Source of the DNA: Myxocyprinus asiaticus
Taxonomy: Eukaryota; Chordata; Actinopteri; Cypriniformes; Catostomidae
Length of the DNA stretch: 64,000 nucleotides
Direction of reading: 5' to 3'
Assembly (NCBI RefSeq): GCF_019703515.2
Contig: NC_059373.1
Span: 11,753,281 to 11,817,280, forward strand
Shown here: positions 25,191 through 37,588 of the stretch, in pieces
How positions within the stretch are numbered: the stretch's first letter is position 1
Layout: every line of letters begins with the position of its first letter
Position numbers and translations under genes: made by a program
The notes under the pieces: generated by a model
What the model was told of the DNA's origin: nothing
Databases searched by the model: none
The model's input: the letters and a program-made list of their open reading frames with translations, nothing else

Positions 25191-25252
25191 TATATACAGT
25201 ACGTGTATATACAGCAAATACACATACATTTTTCTACTTTCTTCCTTGTTTT

Positions 25253-25889
25253 TTAAAGGGATAGTTCACCCAAAAATGAAAATTCTCTCATAATTTATTC
25301 ACCCTCATACAATCCCAGATGTGTTTGACATTCTTTCTTTTGCAGAACACAAACAAGGATTTTCAGAAGAATATCCCAGCTCTGTTTGTTTCATCCAATG
25401 CAAGTGAATGGTGGCCAGAACTCTGAAGGTCCAAAAAGCATAAAAGTAATTGACAAGACTCCAGTTGTTAAATCCATGTCTTCAGAAGTGACATGATAGG
25501 TGTGGGTAAAAAACAGATCAATATTTAATTCACTTAGCTATACATATCCACTTTCACTTTTACTTCCACATTCTTCTTTTTTTGTTTTTTGGCGATTCAC
25601 ATTTTTAGTGCATATCACCACCTACTGGTTGGGGCTGGTCAAAGGTGGAGATTTATAATAAAAAAGGACTTAAATATTGATCTGTTTCTCACCCACACCA
25701 ATCATATCACTTCTGAAGACATTTAACCACTGTAGTCGTATTTTGCCCACCATTCACTTGCACTGAGTGGACCAACAGATATTCTTGATTTGTGTTCAAC
25801 AGAAGAAAGACAGTCATACACATTTGGGATGGCATGAGGGTGAGTAAATGATGAGAGAATTTTCATTTTTGGGCGAACTATCCCTTTAA
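25253..25889. mobile_element. Palindromic MITE-like element (family A), copy 2
   Basis: The left end TTAAAGGGATAGTTCACCC and the right end (GGGCGAACTATCCCTTTAA) are near-perfect inverted repeats. The interior is a long imperfect palindrome with CAATGCAAGTGAATGGTGG on the left and CCACCATTCACTTG-like text on the right. This is the best-preserved copy in the window. Confidence 0.88.
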
Positions 25890-25994
25890 GGCTAAAGCTT
25901 TTAAAACATATAAAATGTATATACAGAATACTGTGGTCAATTATAATACCAATATTAACAGTTGTTAATTATTAAAAATTGCTAATATAAACTG

Positions 25995-26432
25995 TACAGT
26001 GAGGCACTTACAACAGAAGTGAATGGGTTTAATCTGTAAATGTTAAAATACTCACTGTTTTAAAAGTATAGCCACAAGATCTTTTCTGTGTAAAGATATA
26101 TACAATTTTACAACTTTGTTGCCATGATGACGTAATGCCATAAAAGCTAAAATGACTGTAGAAACAACACTGTAAACAACTTAGCTTGAGTAGCACACAA
26201 GTTTTAACACAAGAATTAATTTAAGTGCTTTTTAAATTAAATTTTAGCTTTACATTTCTGCTTCACAAAATCCCTCCAAAAATTGGCCCCATTCGCTTCT
26301 ATTGTAAGTGCCTCACCATAACCTTGATTTTGCATTTTATTTTATTTTTTATTTTTTTTATTTTTTAAGAGGGACGAGTCAAAATAATTCTTTGTGGTAA
26401 TAAACATTATGCCATAAAGGCTGTCGACTGAG
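25995..26432. mobile_element. Palindromic element (family B), truncated copy
   Basis: It shares GTGAGGCACTTACAACAGAAG, ATAGCCACAAG, TTGCCATGATGACGT and ATTGTAAGTGCCTCAC with the other family B copies. Both outermost ends are missing or diverged. Confidence 0.7.
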
Positions 26433-27985
26433 AGACCAAAAGTAATGGTGAGACATATTCTGTGATTATATACAAAGACACCATGACAAAACTGCTAATT
26501 TGTAAGTCAAACCTCACTGACAGCTCCATAAAGGAGCATATGGACGGACATCTAACCTTCCATGTCCAAAATTACTCTCTCAGAGTCTGGGGACCAGATA
26601 ACGATTAGGAAGCTGTTTCCCTGAACATGCTGAGAGAGACGCAAAAGCAGGTTAGCATGATCATCCATCATCTAGTGGCTGTGACAGAACATAAGCCTGA
26701 CCCCATTGAAGGAAGATTCCTCTGAATGCCTGCATAAAACTAAAGGTTCTTGGCCAACAGTAGTATTTGTTGCTCTCTTACAAAGTACGACAAATCGCTG
26801 ACGCCATCTCTTGCGTACAACTGGCCTAAGATCACAGAGGCTTGTGACATTTACAGTACGACTGTAAAGACCTGTCAGAAACAAACAGACAGTGAGTAGC
26901 GGACATGTGTGCCTGGTTTATGAGTCACCTTTCATGTGTCTCCCAGCATTCTGCTGTAAAACCACAGACAAAAGTTTTGTCAACCAAGAGAAGCACACAA
27001 TCAAGCAACAGAAGCGACGTTTTACTTATTTAATGGCAGAATGAAAACCAAATGTCATAGTGACCTGGACAACAGTGTATCTTAAGAAAGATCTGTCTTA
27101 TTATTGTAATGAGACCTAAATTGGTTAGAAAACAACTATCGTGTTACAAATCTCATTTGCCCTTACACTATCTCACAGAACATTATGCTCTGTGAAAATC
27201 TGTTAATGCTTTGATTTATTGCGTATTTGCAAGAACAACTGTTTATGCCCGAGAAATTAGTCACCCATAATAGAGAAAAGAAAGTAATTTAAAAATCTTT
27301 ATGAGGAAAAACAATCTTCTTATCACTTTTAGCCTGAAACATATGTTTGCTTGCTCATAGCATACTCACAAACCCTGGCACCTTCGTGTCTCCATAAACA
27401 TCCTTGTACACTGAAATGAAAAAAAAAAAAAAAAGTCTTTGCTCCATTTATATGTGAGTGTCAACGGAGGTGTGGGCTCCATCTGTGTAAACTCCGCAAT
27501 AGCGACTTCCTTTCCATGTCTCAGACAGAGGCTGGAGGCAAATCACAAAGTCACCATACATGCCCCAAGTGGAAGAGGACCTAAGATTACCATATTATGG
27601 CCTATTGCACTCTAAGATGTTCTCCCTTTGGAATTCTTTGAATGTAATGAACACATTTGTCATATATTACACTTTCAGGTCTGATATTTTATGGTCTGAA
27701 GGCATTGTTTAAAAGCCGATAAAAATAGCTTAAATTCAGCTGTTGTTTTGGGTCACTTAGGGCACTTCCTGTTTTCCTCCGTTAAAACCATCTCTATCAT
27801 CACGGAGTACCATTATGTGTGTAAACAGAGGCACAATTCATTCTGAACATGTTGAATGACACTAGAGCTTGAATTTATCATTTGCTTTTTGCCAAATTCA
27901 TATCAATCATCTCAGCTGATTTGAAACAATAAATGTCCATTATGTCCTATAGGAACAGAAAGCAAAAGCAGAGGAACAAGCTTTT
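26433..27985. other. Gene-free stretch
   Basis: The segment 26500-26900 is balanced in composition, without recognised repeats, and is a weak conserved-element candidate. No coding exon is seen. Confidence 0.35.
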
Positions 27986-28045
27986 GATTTACATTTACAT
28001 TTAAGGCATTTTGCAAACACTCTTATCCAGAGTGTCTTACAAAAG
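27986..28045. repeat. Degenerate teleost repeat fragment
   Basis: TTTACATTTACATTTAAGGC followed by ACACTCTTATCCAGAGTG resembles the common fish repeat with an ACATTTATGGCAGACGCTTTTATCC core. Confidence 0.5.
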
Positions 28046-28194
28046 TGCTTTAGTTTCACATATGAGACCATTTTATCAACAGATGGCAAGCTTGCAAGTT
28101 GGAACGCTATCTGCTAAGAAGTGCTTCCTGTACAAATATAAACAAGTACTACTGGACACAGGATTTCAGATCTTGCAATCTTTGAATTGGAAAA

Positions 28195-28700
28195 TCCAGA
28201 TCCATTAATAATAATAATAATAATAATAATTATTATTATTATATAAATATGATATTTATAGTAACATTATTTTATTTTATTAACATTTATGATTTATTGT
28301 ATTATTTTCAATGTATTTCTCTCTATATATTATAAATTATATATGTACATCTTTATCTTTTGAGCTACACAATTGCGAAAAAAAAAAAGTATTGGATTAT
28401 AGCGGCAATACTATAGTGAGAATAAATGTTTATGACATGTATTGGATGAAGAGCCAGATCCATTAATAATAATATAATAATAATAATAATAATAATAAAT
28501 ATGATAGTAACATACTGTTGTTATTATTATTATTATTATTATTAATTATAGTGATAAAATTTAGGATTGATTCATTTTACCTTTACATTTTGCAATTATA
28601 TATGTTTTATGATACATAATTGCGAAAAAATCGTAAGAATAAATGTGTATGACAGGTATTGGGTGAAGAGCCAGATCCATTAATATAATAATACAATTCT
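28195..28700. repeat. AT-rich tandem repeat, about 220-260 bp period
   Basis: AGATCCATTAATAATA recurs near 28198, 28455 and 28674. The preceding GGATGAAGAGCC and GACATGTATTGG motifs recur near 28425 and 28645. Each unit carries its own (AAT)n or (ATT)n tract, so unit length varies. Confidence 0.75.
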
Positions 28701-30135
28701 TAATAAAATTAAATATAATTTATATAGAAACATTTTATTATTGTTTATAGTAATAGCATTAATTATTTATATATTTTAGATCTATGTACTATAAATAGAT
28801 AAAGTTTATAAATATAAATATATATTAAAATAAAATTTTATGAAAGGGTACTAATTGTAGCAATGCCATGCTGTACAGTAATTGTGACTATCATGCCTTA
28901 ATTATTTGTTAAAATAAGTGAATAAGCAGCCAGACAGTGTAAAATACGTAGACACAGTGAGTCAACAGTGTAGTGTTTGCTGTACGTCTGCTCCACCACT
29001 GAATTGGTGAAGCCCACTCATATCAACTCATATGCAATAATTCTCATGGCACAGAGAAGACACATATCTCAATGCACCGTTAACACAGAACAAGCCCACC
29101 CTGATTCACTGTTATTTTCCCAAAAGGTGAAAAAACAAAAAACAAAAAAAGAATTACATACTGTATGTAAGACATGGCCAGGGATCTTAAACAAATGGAA
29201 GCAGGCAGTGGTGTATGTAGATGACAGGCCGTAATACTCGAACGGTAGAACATTCTTAAAACAGCATTGCATTGAAGTGAAGGCTACTACTTTAGTAACC
29301 TAAAATTTCTGGTTAGGGATCAACTTCCTCCCCTCATGTCCTTATGTAACTCATTAAGAAAGCGTAGTAAATGACTGATACAAGATTAGATCTGAAAACT
29401 GCAGCACTCACAGGCTTCAGGAGCAAATGTCAGAATGGCCAATAAGAACAGTGAAGTTTAAGTGTAATCAGATTTAAAGATGTTTTCACAAGACGTTTTC
29501 TCTCTTCATATCTTCTTGCTGCTTTCTCTCTCCCTCTCTCTTTTTAGAAAATCTGCTGTACGTGTGAAGCCTTTTTTTCCTGGGAGCTGCTCTTTAATTG
29601 TTGCCTTGGCTTTGACTTCCTAATGGTTGTAAACAAATGCAATTTTGCATTTCCTGCAGTCTAGACACAACAAGAGCGTTAGCAAGCCAAGTTTCAACAC
29701 ATGCTGTTTGCAAAGCTGCAAATGGACTTCGACAAAACTCTGAGGAAGAAACAAAATTCAGCAGGTATTTCCAAAATAAACTGCTACAGTTCATTGGCAT
29801 GTTCATATTATGAGTGTTCAATTAATTTTTCAAGAGAGAGAGAAAAAAAGGATGCCAAACTTTATGATGCACTTTGTTGACATTTTGTTTTCTAACACTA
29901 TGCTTCTTGAAATTCTATCTATTGTTCAATGTACAAACTCAAAAAAGTACATTGTTTGCCTGAATAAAATTCCAGCGCTCTTGGAGTCTTCCATAGAGTT
30001 TAATAGAAAAATAACTATTTCATGTTAGTTATACTAAAGCGCTGAGATCAAGAAAGAATCTTTACCCTGTTCTATGCTAAAAAATAAATAAATACAAAAC
30101 AAGCCTCTTGGGTGGAAAATATAACCCTGGGAATG
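28701..30135. other. Gene-free AT-rich stretch
   Basis: No coding signal or recognised repeat apart from short A- and TC-rich runs (near 29130 and 29525). Confidence 0.4.
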
Positions 30136-30139
30136 CTTA

Positions 30140-31640
30140 AACTTATATCAGACATCCAGCACCCAAGTATTTTTTGTCTGCGTTCTACCCGAACAGAACA
30201 TCTATAAAAACATCTCAGGGTTGGTGAACAAAGCCATGCACCGGCCATACATCTGTGAGTTTTGAAACAAAGCTTTGTTTGTAAGCTTCACTCACTTGTG
30301 CTCATGAAAGCAGACACTTACTTGAAAAACTTCTCCTTTCTTTCCAGGGAAACACTCTAAACCAACATCCTGGTATAAATTTGCAAAATGTAATACAGGC
30401 CGGATTGTAAACGCGGGGGAGATGCGGGGCGCATACAAATGGCCCCCCGTCTAAAGTCCCCCCTGTTTCTCCTCAGCCACAGAAGCTAATGTACAATAAA
30501 TCAACAAAAGAGCATTAATGTCTCCATTGAGTATAGGAGAGGCTACTGTTATTGTGCCTTTTTTTAAAGTATTTAATTGGACGGGTCCCTTGAAACATTA
30601 CACGGCCCCTTCAGATGACTTTTCCCCAAATCTAAGAAAAGATTGATAAGAATTTCTTTCCTCCCTCCCTTAAATCTCCTCCGCTTTTTTCATCCCTCTC
30701 TCCCTTTCAGGAGAGGCAGAGTTTTTTACCGAAGGGAGAATAAAGTTTCAAGTGCATGGCATTTGAAGGTAAGGGAGTGAAATTGGAGGCTGGTCGTTGG
30801 GGATAAGGCAAGGCTGGGAAAGAGGGAAGTTGGCAGTGGTGCCCAGCCAGACTTGGTGCCTTGAGCTCCCCCCTCCCTGCACCAGGTGTCTGCTACATTT
30901 AAATGATACTATTATTCATAGACAAGAGAGCAGGGTATTAAAAGTCCCCCCAAAAAATCATTTGCAATTGAATACAGATATAATCCTGGAAATATAAGTC
31001 TCCATTTAGGCCTTGCCATTAAGCTAACAAGGAGCCCTTTGTACAACATGTGTGTATTAATCACGGTCAGGGGAAAGGGGCAGGAAGAGAGAGAGTGGGA
31101 GAGAAATGGAGAGCGAGGGAGGGAGAATGAGCACACCATGCGTGTGTTCACATGCAAATTGAAATGTTGCTCATCAAAAATGAGCTTATCACTTTAGCTC
31201 TTGTTCTCAGCAGACTCGGTGGGCTAGCGCAGATATATGAAGTGCTTCGGTTGGGAATAAATGCACACCACAGAAAATGTGTTTGCTTTTGTGAAATTAC
31301 AACACACTTGATTTCTTTCTGATGCACTGCATGATCCACTGTGTGCGCGAGTTCGTGAACTAACAAACAAGATGTAAAGACTCACACACTGGGTGCAGAT
31401 GTCGCAAGGATCATGTAGGAATTCCTACAACGAGCCGGGATTTCTCAAACATACTGTGGGGGTTTCACTGGACTGCAGATCACTTTGATACAACTTTTTT
31501 AATGTGGCAACTAAAGAATTTGAAGGGCCCTCAATATACCCCAAGCCCCCTCTTGCCCTTTACAAAACTCTCTCCAGCAATCATTAATCACCAGACACGC
31601 ACACACACTAGATTGATCTGGATCTTGGGACATGTTTGAC
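30140..31640. other. Cluster of candidate conserved noncoding elements
   Basis: Repeat-free, of higher complexity and G+C than the flanks, and with no coding frame. Notable parts are 30380-30620 (GATGCGGGGCGCATAC and a GGCCCCCCG run), 30640-31080 and 31360-31600. This is the largest such block in the desert and the best place to look for long-range sall3 enhancers. Conservation is inferred from appearance only. Confidence 0.35.
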
Positions 31641-31744
31641 TAATATCATGAGCAAGTGTGACTCAACAATAGGGTCTGGCTTCAATGAGTGGTATTTTAA
31701 AAAAAAACAAAAAAAAAAAACACAACACACACCCCTCAACAAGA

Positions 31745-32106
31745 TTTGAGAATTTAAACAGTGTATTTTTATTAACACATTGATGCTTAGAAATTAAACT
31801 GGGTAAAGCTAAATATACACACAGAAATTAACCCCATTATTCCCTTTCCCCCCTCCCAATCCCCACCCTGACCCTCAACAAATATCCCTGTGGTCAACAC
31901 CTGAGTTATACATGAACAATGAGAACTAAAAATAAATATTTACAATCTAGAGGGGGTCCAGTAGAAACTATGCAAAATCAAAAACAGATTGATGCGTACA
32001 CTTGCATCCCTAGACATAGTTTTAACACTTTAAAAATTAGTTCCCACTCCCCATCCTCCAATACCAAATTCAAATCTCTTTTCCATAACCTCTTAAGAGC
32101 TGTTAA
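31745..32106 (-). mobile_element. L1-like LINE, 3' portion (left part)
   Basis: On the minus strand it encodes KRLWKRDLNLVLEDGEW, matching the KRLWEKDINLVLEGGVW of the copy at 54747-56275. The adjoining 3' UTR has similar CCCTCCC-rich text. The LTR element at 32107-33591 interrupts it and it continues at 33592. The distal border near 31745 is approximate. Confidence 0.75.
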
Positions 32107-32373
32107 TGCGAGGCAGGCGAGGAATGAGGATCTAAATGCAGCTTTTAATGGAAAGAAAAGTACTCGAAACAAAACACGGGAAACCAGGCACAGAACATGA
32201 CAACACATGTGAAGACTGAAAGAAACCAGGGGAAACAAGGGCTTAAATACAAATGGGCAAACAAGAAACACCTGGGGAAAACCAATCATGAAAACTACAA
32301 AAAGGACTACAAAACAGGAACTAAACAAGAATTTCAAAATAAGAGTCAAAGCAAAAACAGGGAATACATGACA
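32107..32373 (-). repeat. 3' LTR of the miniature element
   Basis: 267 bp, shorter than its partner through small deletions (for example a missing CCAAAGATAAACAAA-like stretch near the left end). The pair differs at many positions, so the insertion is not recent. Confidence 0.88.
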
Positions 32374-32972
32374 GAGCTGGATTCCCGACCCTCCAAAAAA
32401 ACAAAACAAATTGTCCATGGGGGAAAATGGGTAGTTCAGGGGAGCAGAGGAACAAGGCAAAGTCAGAGAGGCTTGAAACCAAGCCAGAGCGAGATGGAGT
32501 GCCAGGGTGACGCTGCAGGCTCAGAGGATCAAGTAGACCAGAGCAGTTCAGGTGGACGGCCAGGAGACCAGGGAGATGACCTCAAGGTGGGGACAGGAGG
32601 CCTGGGAGGCAGCCGCAGGACAGGGACTGGGTCAGGCGGCGGAGCCGCTGTAGGAATTGTCGCTGGGGGAGTGGGCAGAGCCGCTGGGGAAATAGGTTCA
32701 GGGGGTAGAGCCGTGGAAGGCTCAAGACAAAGAGTCCTGGATGAATGGGGAATGACCTCTGTGGTCGCGGGCATGGGAGAAGACTCAGGAACAGAAACTT
32801 CTCTTCCTCCTCTGGATGGCTGAAGTTGGCAACGCTGGCTCTGGGATGGATGAGGCTGGCAACTCGTTGGCCGTGGCAGGTGTGGGCGCTGGCTTGTTGA
32901 CCATGGCAGGCATGGGCACAGACAATTTGAGGTAGGGTCTTCATGGACCTACGCACCGATGTCAGTGGCAGA

Positions 32973-33278
32973 TCATACGGCTTCGAGACGGGGAGCCGAA
33001 GACGAAGGTTTTGGCCCAGGGTTCCCGCCATAATCCACTGTATAATGGGAACCGCAAAGTTCCAGAACCTGCTCCACATAGTCGCCAAGCGTCCAGCGAG
33101 GATCAGCCGGAGGCATCAGTTCCCTCAGTGCACTATTCAGACCGGCCCGGAAGAAAACCACCAGAGAGCAGTCTGGATAGTGCACTTCATTTGCCAGCTC
33201 TAAAAACTCACAGACATGATCCTCAACTGGACAGTCCCCTTGTTGAAGGAATAGAATTCTGACAGCCACTAGATCCAT
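32973..33278 (-). pseudogene. gag-like fragment inside the miniature LTR element
   Basis: The frame begins MDLVAVRILFLQQGD just inside the 5' LTR. It includes FLELANEVHY, FFRAGLNSALRELMP and WTLGDYVEQVLELCGS, the pattern of gypsy-type gag-related domains in fish. Pro/Gln-rich low-complexity frames follow on the same strand. Pol is absent. It probably relied on proteins from a full-length relative. Confidence 0.7.
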
Positions 33279-33297
33279 TCCTTGCTCAGTCTTTCTG

Positions 33298-33591
33298 TGA
33301 GGAGGCAGGCGAGGAATGAGGATCTAAATGCAGCTTTTAATGGAAACCAAAGATAAACAAAGTACTCAAAACCAGGCCAGGCACAGAACATGACAATACA
33401 TGTGAAGACTGACAAAGAAACCAGGGGAAACAAGGACTTAAATACAAATGGGCAAACAAGGAAACGATGAACACCTGGGGAAAACAATCTAAAACTACAA
33501 AGGACTACAAAATTAACAGGAAACAGGAACGTGGAACTAAACAAGAATTTCAAAATAAAAGTCTAAGCAAAAACACAGGGAATACGTGACA
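33298..33591 (-). repeat. 5' LTR of the miniature element
   Basis: 294 bp, in the same orientation as 32107-32373. On the minus strand it starts TGTCACGTATTCCC. Confidence 0.88.
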
Positions 33592-33711
33592 GTTAAGGCT
33601 CCATCACCAAGGCTCTGAATCAACGAGGAATAATACACTGATGCTTCATGCCCCTTTCCAAAGGCTGTGAGCAACATACAGAGAGTGTCTGCAGCTTTAG
33701 GGGGCTAAACA
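33592..33711 (-). mobile_element. L1-like LINE, continuation right of the LTR insertion
   Basis: GTTAAGGCTCCATC and AATACACTGATGCTTCATG align with 55511-55580 of the second LINE copy. Homology stops where the CAGTGTTGGGT repeat begins. Confidence 0.75.
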
Positions 33712-33712
33712 C

Positions 33713-34240
33713 CAGTGTTGGGTATGCTACTCAAAAGTAAGCCACTACAAATTACAAATTACTTATAAAACTTATATAGAATTATAATCAGATCACTTCG
33801 TCGAAAAAGTGATCACATTGCTAATTACTGTGATTTAAAGTTACTTTCTAAAATGCTTTTCAAAGAAAGGTTTTTTTGTTTTGCTTTTTGTTCAACAAAT
33901 TTTAAATAATGTCTATATTTCCTCCTTGATTACTGTTGCACGCAAGTTATAGCACCACATGTTTCTCCCTTACAATGACTCATTAGGGGCGGTCACCCTT
34001 TAGCTGTCACAGAGATGTGCATATGAACATAATTCATGTTTTAAATTCTACATAAATAATACTTTTTTAGGAATATGTGTAACCCATGGAGTGTACACAA
34101 AAGTAATTAGCTTAACTGAAAATCAGTAACTGTAATCTGATGACTAGAATTTAAAATGTAATGTGTTATACTCCTTTTTGACTAAAAGTAATTTGATTTC
34201 AGTAACTAACTACTTTGTAATCAGTTTACACCCAGCACTG
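33713..34240. mobile_element. hAT-like MITE with CAGTGTTGGGT ends
   Basis: The left end CAGTGTTGGGT is inverted at the right (ACCCAGCACTG). The interior has TTACTTTT and GTAATCTGATGAC motifs. Flanking 8-mers match at only five positions. It abuts the LINE fragment. Confidence 0.65.
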
Positions 34241-34320
34241 TTAAAAATACAATATTGCCATGCAAAGGCAAAATGCAGTAACTTCACATTTTGTCAAAAC
34301 TGACTTTTATGACCGTAATA

Positions 34321-35392
34321 CGGTGGCCGTGAAGTGCAAAACAAAACAACAAATCTAAAAACATATGGCAAATCCGAAAACAAAAGAGCAAATCAGAAAA
34401 CACAACACCAAATACAGAAACAAAACAAGTTAGAAAACACAACAGCAAATCATAAATAAATAAATAAATAAATAAAAAAGACAAAAGCAATTCAGAAAAC
34501 ACAACAGCAGTCAAAATTCTGTCGAAACGGAAAGGGTAAGTACCATAGCTTATCACCTGATTGACTGTGTGGAGAATAGTCCTTTCATCATGACTGGTTC
34601 TCTGCCCACTTGTGCGATTATTTCAAAATTCATTCCAAATGCTCAATTACTGAAAATTGTGAGTAGTTTGTCACTCAGTAAAACAATAATGGGACACTTC
34701 ATGACACAGAGTCATGAACAGTGAGCGGGAAAATATAGTTTTAGGTACGATGTTCATCTGCGGTGTGTAAGGGACCGTCTAAAAATTCCACAAACTACGC
34801 TAAAATGCCGGTGTCCAAGCGCAATTGACTTGCATATTCTAACATAACAAACACTGTTATTAAAAAAAAGGTTGCAGTAGACTGCCGATGTGATGGCTCA
34901 CTTTCTACATTTAAAGTCAGCATATCCAATTATGAGTACGATTTTCAATTATTTTAGAAAAAAATAGCTGAAACCAAGATATTATTTTCATATTGTAAAT
35001 GTTGTAGGCTAGAAGGCTGCAATTAGATATGCTGACTTACTCTAGGAGATTTTCCCAGGATGTGGAATTATACATATACAGTTTTCAGATTGTTTTTTAA
35101 TTTTATTTCCTGCTCACTGTATTTACTAACTTCCTGTTACTGTTTTCCTGAGAGAGAAAACACTTCAAATGATTTAGTTTTTCAGTCAGTGACCTTTTGG
35201 TATGGATTTTGATATAATCAGTGAACCAATCCTGAAGAAAGGACTAGGTCTCATTCACACAGCCAACCAGGTGAGAAGCTATGGAACCTACCCTTTCCGT
35301 TTCGACTGAACTGCCATTGTGTTTTCTGATTTGCTGTTGTGTTTTCTAAATTGTTGTTTTGTTTCCAGATTCGCTGTTGTGTTTTCTGATTT

Positions 35393-35428
<36 letters not shown>

Positions 35429-35539
35429 GATTTGCCATTGTGTTTTATTATTTGTTGTTGTGTTTCTGAATTATTTTGTCTTTGGATTTGCCATTGTGTT
35501 TTTAGATTTGTTGTTTTGTTTTGCACTTCATGGCAACCG
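34321..35539. mobile_element. Inverted-repeat element with minisatellite-like arms
   Basis: Flanked by TA. The left arm (34321-34560) and right arm (35262-35539) are inverted copies starting CGGTGGCCGTGAAGTGCAAA and ending on the inner side at the GAAACGGAAAGGGT motif. Each arm is largely a degenerate tandem array of about 17-20 bp containing AAAACACAACAGCAAATC. The 700-bp centre is unique and noncoding. A poly-T run (35397-35427) interrupts the right arm. The TA flanks suggest Tc1/mariner-type mobilisation. Confidence 0.75.
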
Positions 35540-36786
35540 TACCTAAATCTGATTTCATAGCCTATGATCCATTCTGTGACAGACAATGCTCAAATTCAGA
35601 GAAAACAGAGTGAGGCTATTTTCTAAAATACACATTTGGCTGGACAATCAAAAAAAATTTAAGCCATTTTTTTTTTTCTGTGTTGGTGTTGCCATAGTTA
35701 CTGCGTTTTGGTCTTAAAGAGCAGAGTAGATCAGCATAAGCTCCCCCAATAATCATAACAAGCAATTACACAACTTGTCATTAAATAGGGCTGGACTTGA
35801 CATGAATTGCTAAAACATTTGCATGGACCGAGGTATACACTTTCATTCTTCAAAGCACAACCATGCCACATACAAATGCTCATTTTGCATGACAAACTTA
35901 ACTGACAATACAATTTTGGGGATTATGATGTTTAAGATTACAGTTAAACTTTCACAGTGTGGAATATGGGGAAGTATTGTGGGAACTTGAATGAACAATA
36001 TGGACACAGATTAATGGGTTAATGCCCAAAATGTCCTGAAACAGAGCTACTGGACATTTCCATGGCAGATTAAGCAGTCATAGTGAGAAGGGAATGGGCT
36101 TATGCAGAGAATCACTATATAGCAAATTACTCTTCAAGATTGGTGTTTCCAAGGAAATTCTTTCTTGTTTCAAATCCAAGTTGGGGAAGATTGGAGGGAA
36201 AAAAACAAAGAAATAAAAGTTGACTTTGAGAGCCTTTGAGTTTCCCAGACAGCTCATCTGCCATAAAACACCATTGTAAAGTTGGACACAGGAGCCCGAG
36301 ATTGATGACTTAAATTCTTTCAAAACACTGTTTGTATAAGTGGAGTTATGCAAAAAATGTGGTGCAAGCAGTGATTATATTGCTGCCGTTCATCCGAAAC
36401 GGAGAATTACCGCAATGATAAACATTCTGTTTGACTTCATGGATTTAGTCAGCTGGTGTGCTTGAAAGACAGAGGAAAAAAAGTGGGTGGGAAAACATTT
36501 GACTTTCTCCAAAATTAAATCGTTATTTCACACAGTTCTGCCGAAGCCATAAATGCGTGTCCCGAGTTACTCTGGCAGTCTCGGCTTCCTGGCAAATCAC
36601 AATAGAGATGTCAGAAGATCATCTCAGAACACTACCTTATCCGCCCCTTTCCCACCACAACACATCAGAGCATTTACATCTTTCTGTCTTTTGCAAAAGA
36701 CAGAAAGAGAAAACGAGATGAGGATCTAATCTTGAACTAACTTGGATTACTGAAACAACTGTAACTGTAGAACACCCAGGCGATTC
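35540..36786. other. Gene-free stretch
   Basis: No gene or recognised repeat. The part at 36360-36740 is moderately complex and could be a conserved element. Confidence 0.35.
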
Positions 36787-37072
36787 TTTTAATGAAGTGA
36801 ATGAGGACTGGGGCTGTCAAGATCCAAAATGACAAAAAGGGCTTAAAGTTGTCTTAATGTCTGCTCTTTAAACAATCACTTTATATGGCTTCAGAAGATT
36901 TGGAATATAACACACAAATTGCATGGACCAGGTTTATAGTGCCTTTTTCTTAATTTGGAGCTTGACAGCCCCAGTCATCATTCAGTTCATTATACTGAAA
37001 AGAGTGGGATATGAGGGAGAGGGTGATTAAACAACAAAAGAATTTTGATTTTGGGTGAACTATGCCTTTAAG
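36787..37072. mobile_element. Palindromic MITE-like element, related to family A
   Basis: The right end is GGGTGAACTATGCCTTTAA, as in family A. The interior has GACTGGGGCTGTCAAGATCC on the left and the inverse GAGCTTGACAGCCCCAGTC on the right. The far left end is lost. Confidence 0.75.
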
Positions 37073-37588
37073 AAGTAATGTTAAACGTATTCTTAAACGT
37101 ATTGGTGTGCTTCACTGACACTTCTTCCTGCCTGTAAAGAAGCAACCGGTCATAAAATTCTTTGTCTCTCTTTTACATGCTCTCTGTCTTCCCAATGAAA
37201 ATTATTTTTCCCCCTACATTGTGGACAGCTGGGACAGGGGGAGCTTTTTTGGGGTTTCATTGCGTCTCGGTGTGTCTAAGCAATAAGTGTGGGGCCAGTG
37301 CAGCAGTCAGTCATGCAGAAACATTTAATCTCCTTTCAGAAAATAAAAGAAGGATAGACGGGATAAAGGATGAGGAAAAAGAGAACCCACCATGAGACTT
37401 TCCGTTCTTTATTACTTGAGCAGTATCAAAGAGTTGTACATCATAGTTCATTATTGTTCCTCTTGTACGAAATATTGTTAAGTGTGAAAGTCAGGCTGAT
37501 CAAATTGAAACACTCCACAAAAAATAAATAAAAGAGAGAATAATGTATGTTTATGAAGAAAAAAAAATTCTCTGAATAAAATGGTAGA

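Larger units (their letters stand above)
32107..33591 (-). mobile_element. Miniature LTR retrotransposon with gag remnant only
   Basis: Two direct repeats, 32107-32373 and 33298-33591, are the LTRs. Each runs TG...CA on the plus strand, with a TATTTAAG TATA-like box and ATTAAA on the minus strand. A 5-bp duplication GTTAA flanks the whole (32102-32106, 33592-33596). The inside is only about 920 bp, so protease, reverse transcriptase and integrase cannot fit. No standard TGG primer-binding site follows the 5' LTR. Confidence 0.9.

Noticed and set aside
32197..32823. 208-codon Gly-rich open frame on the plus strand
   Set aside because: It is antisense to the gag-bearing LTR element and compositionally driven by the purine-rich strand; no family resemblance.
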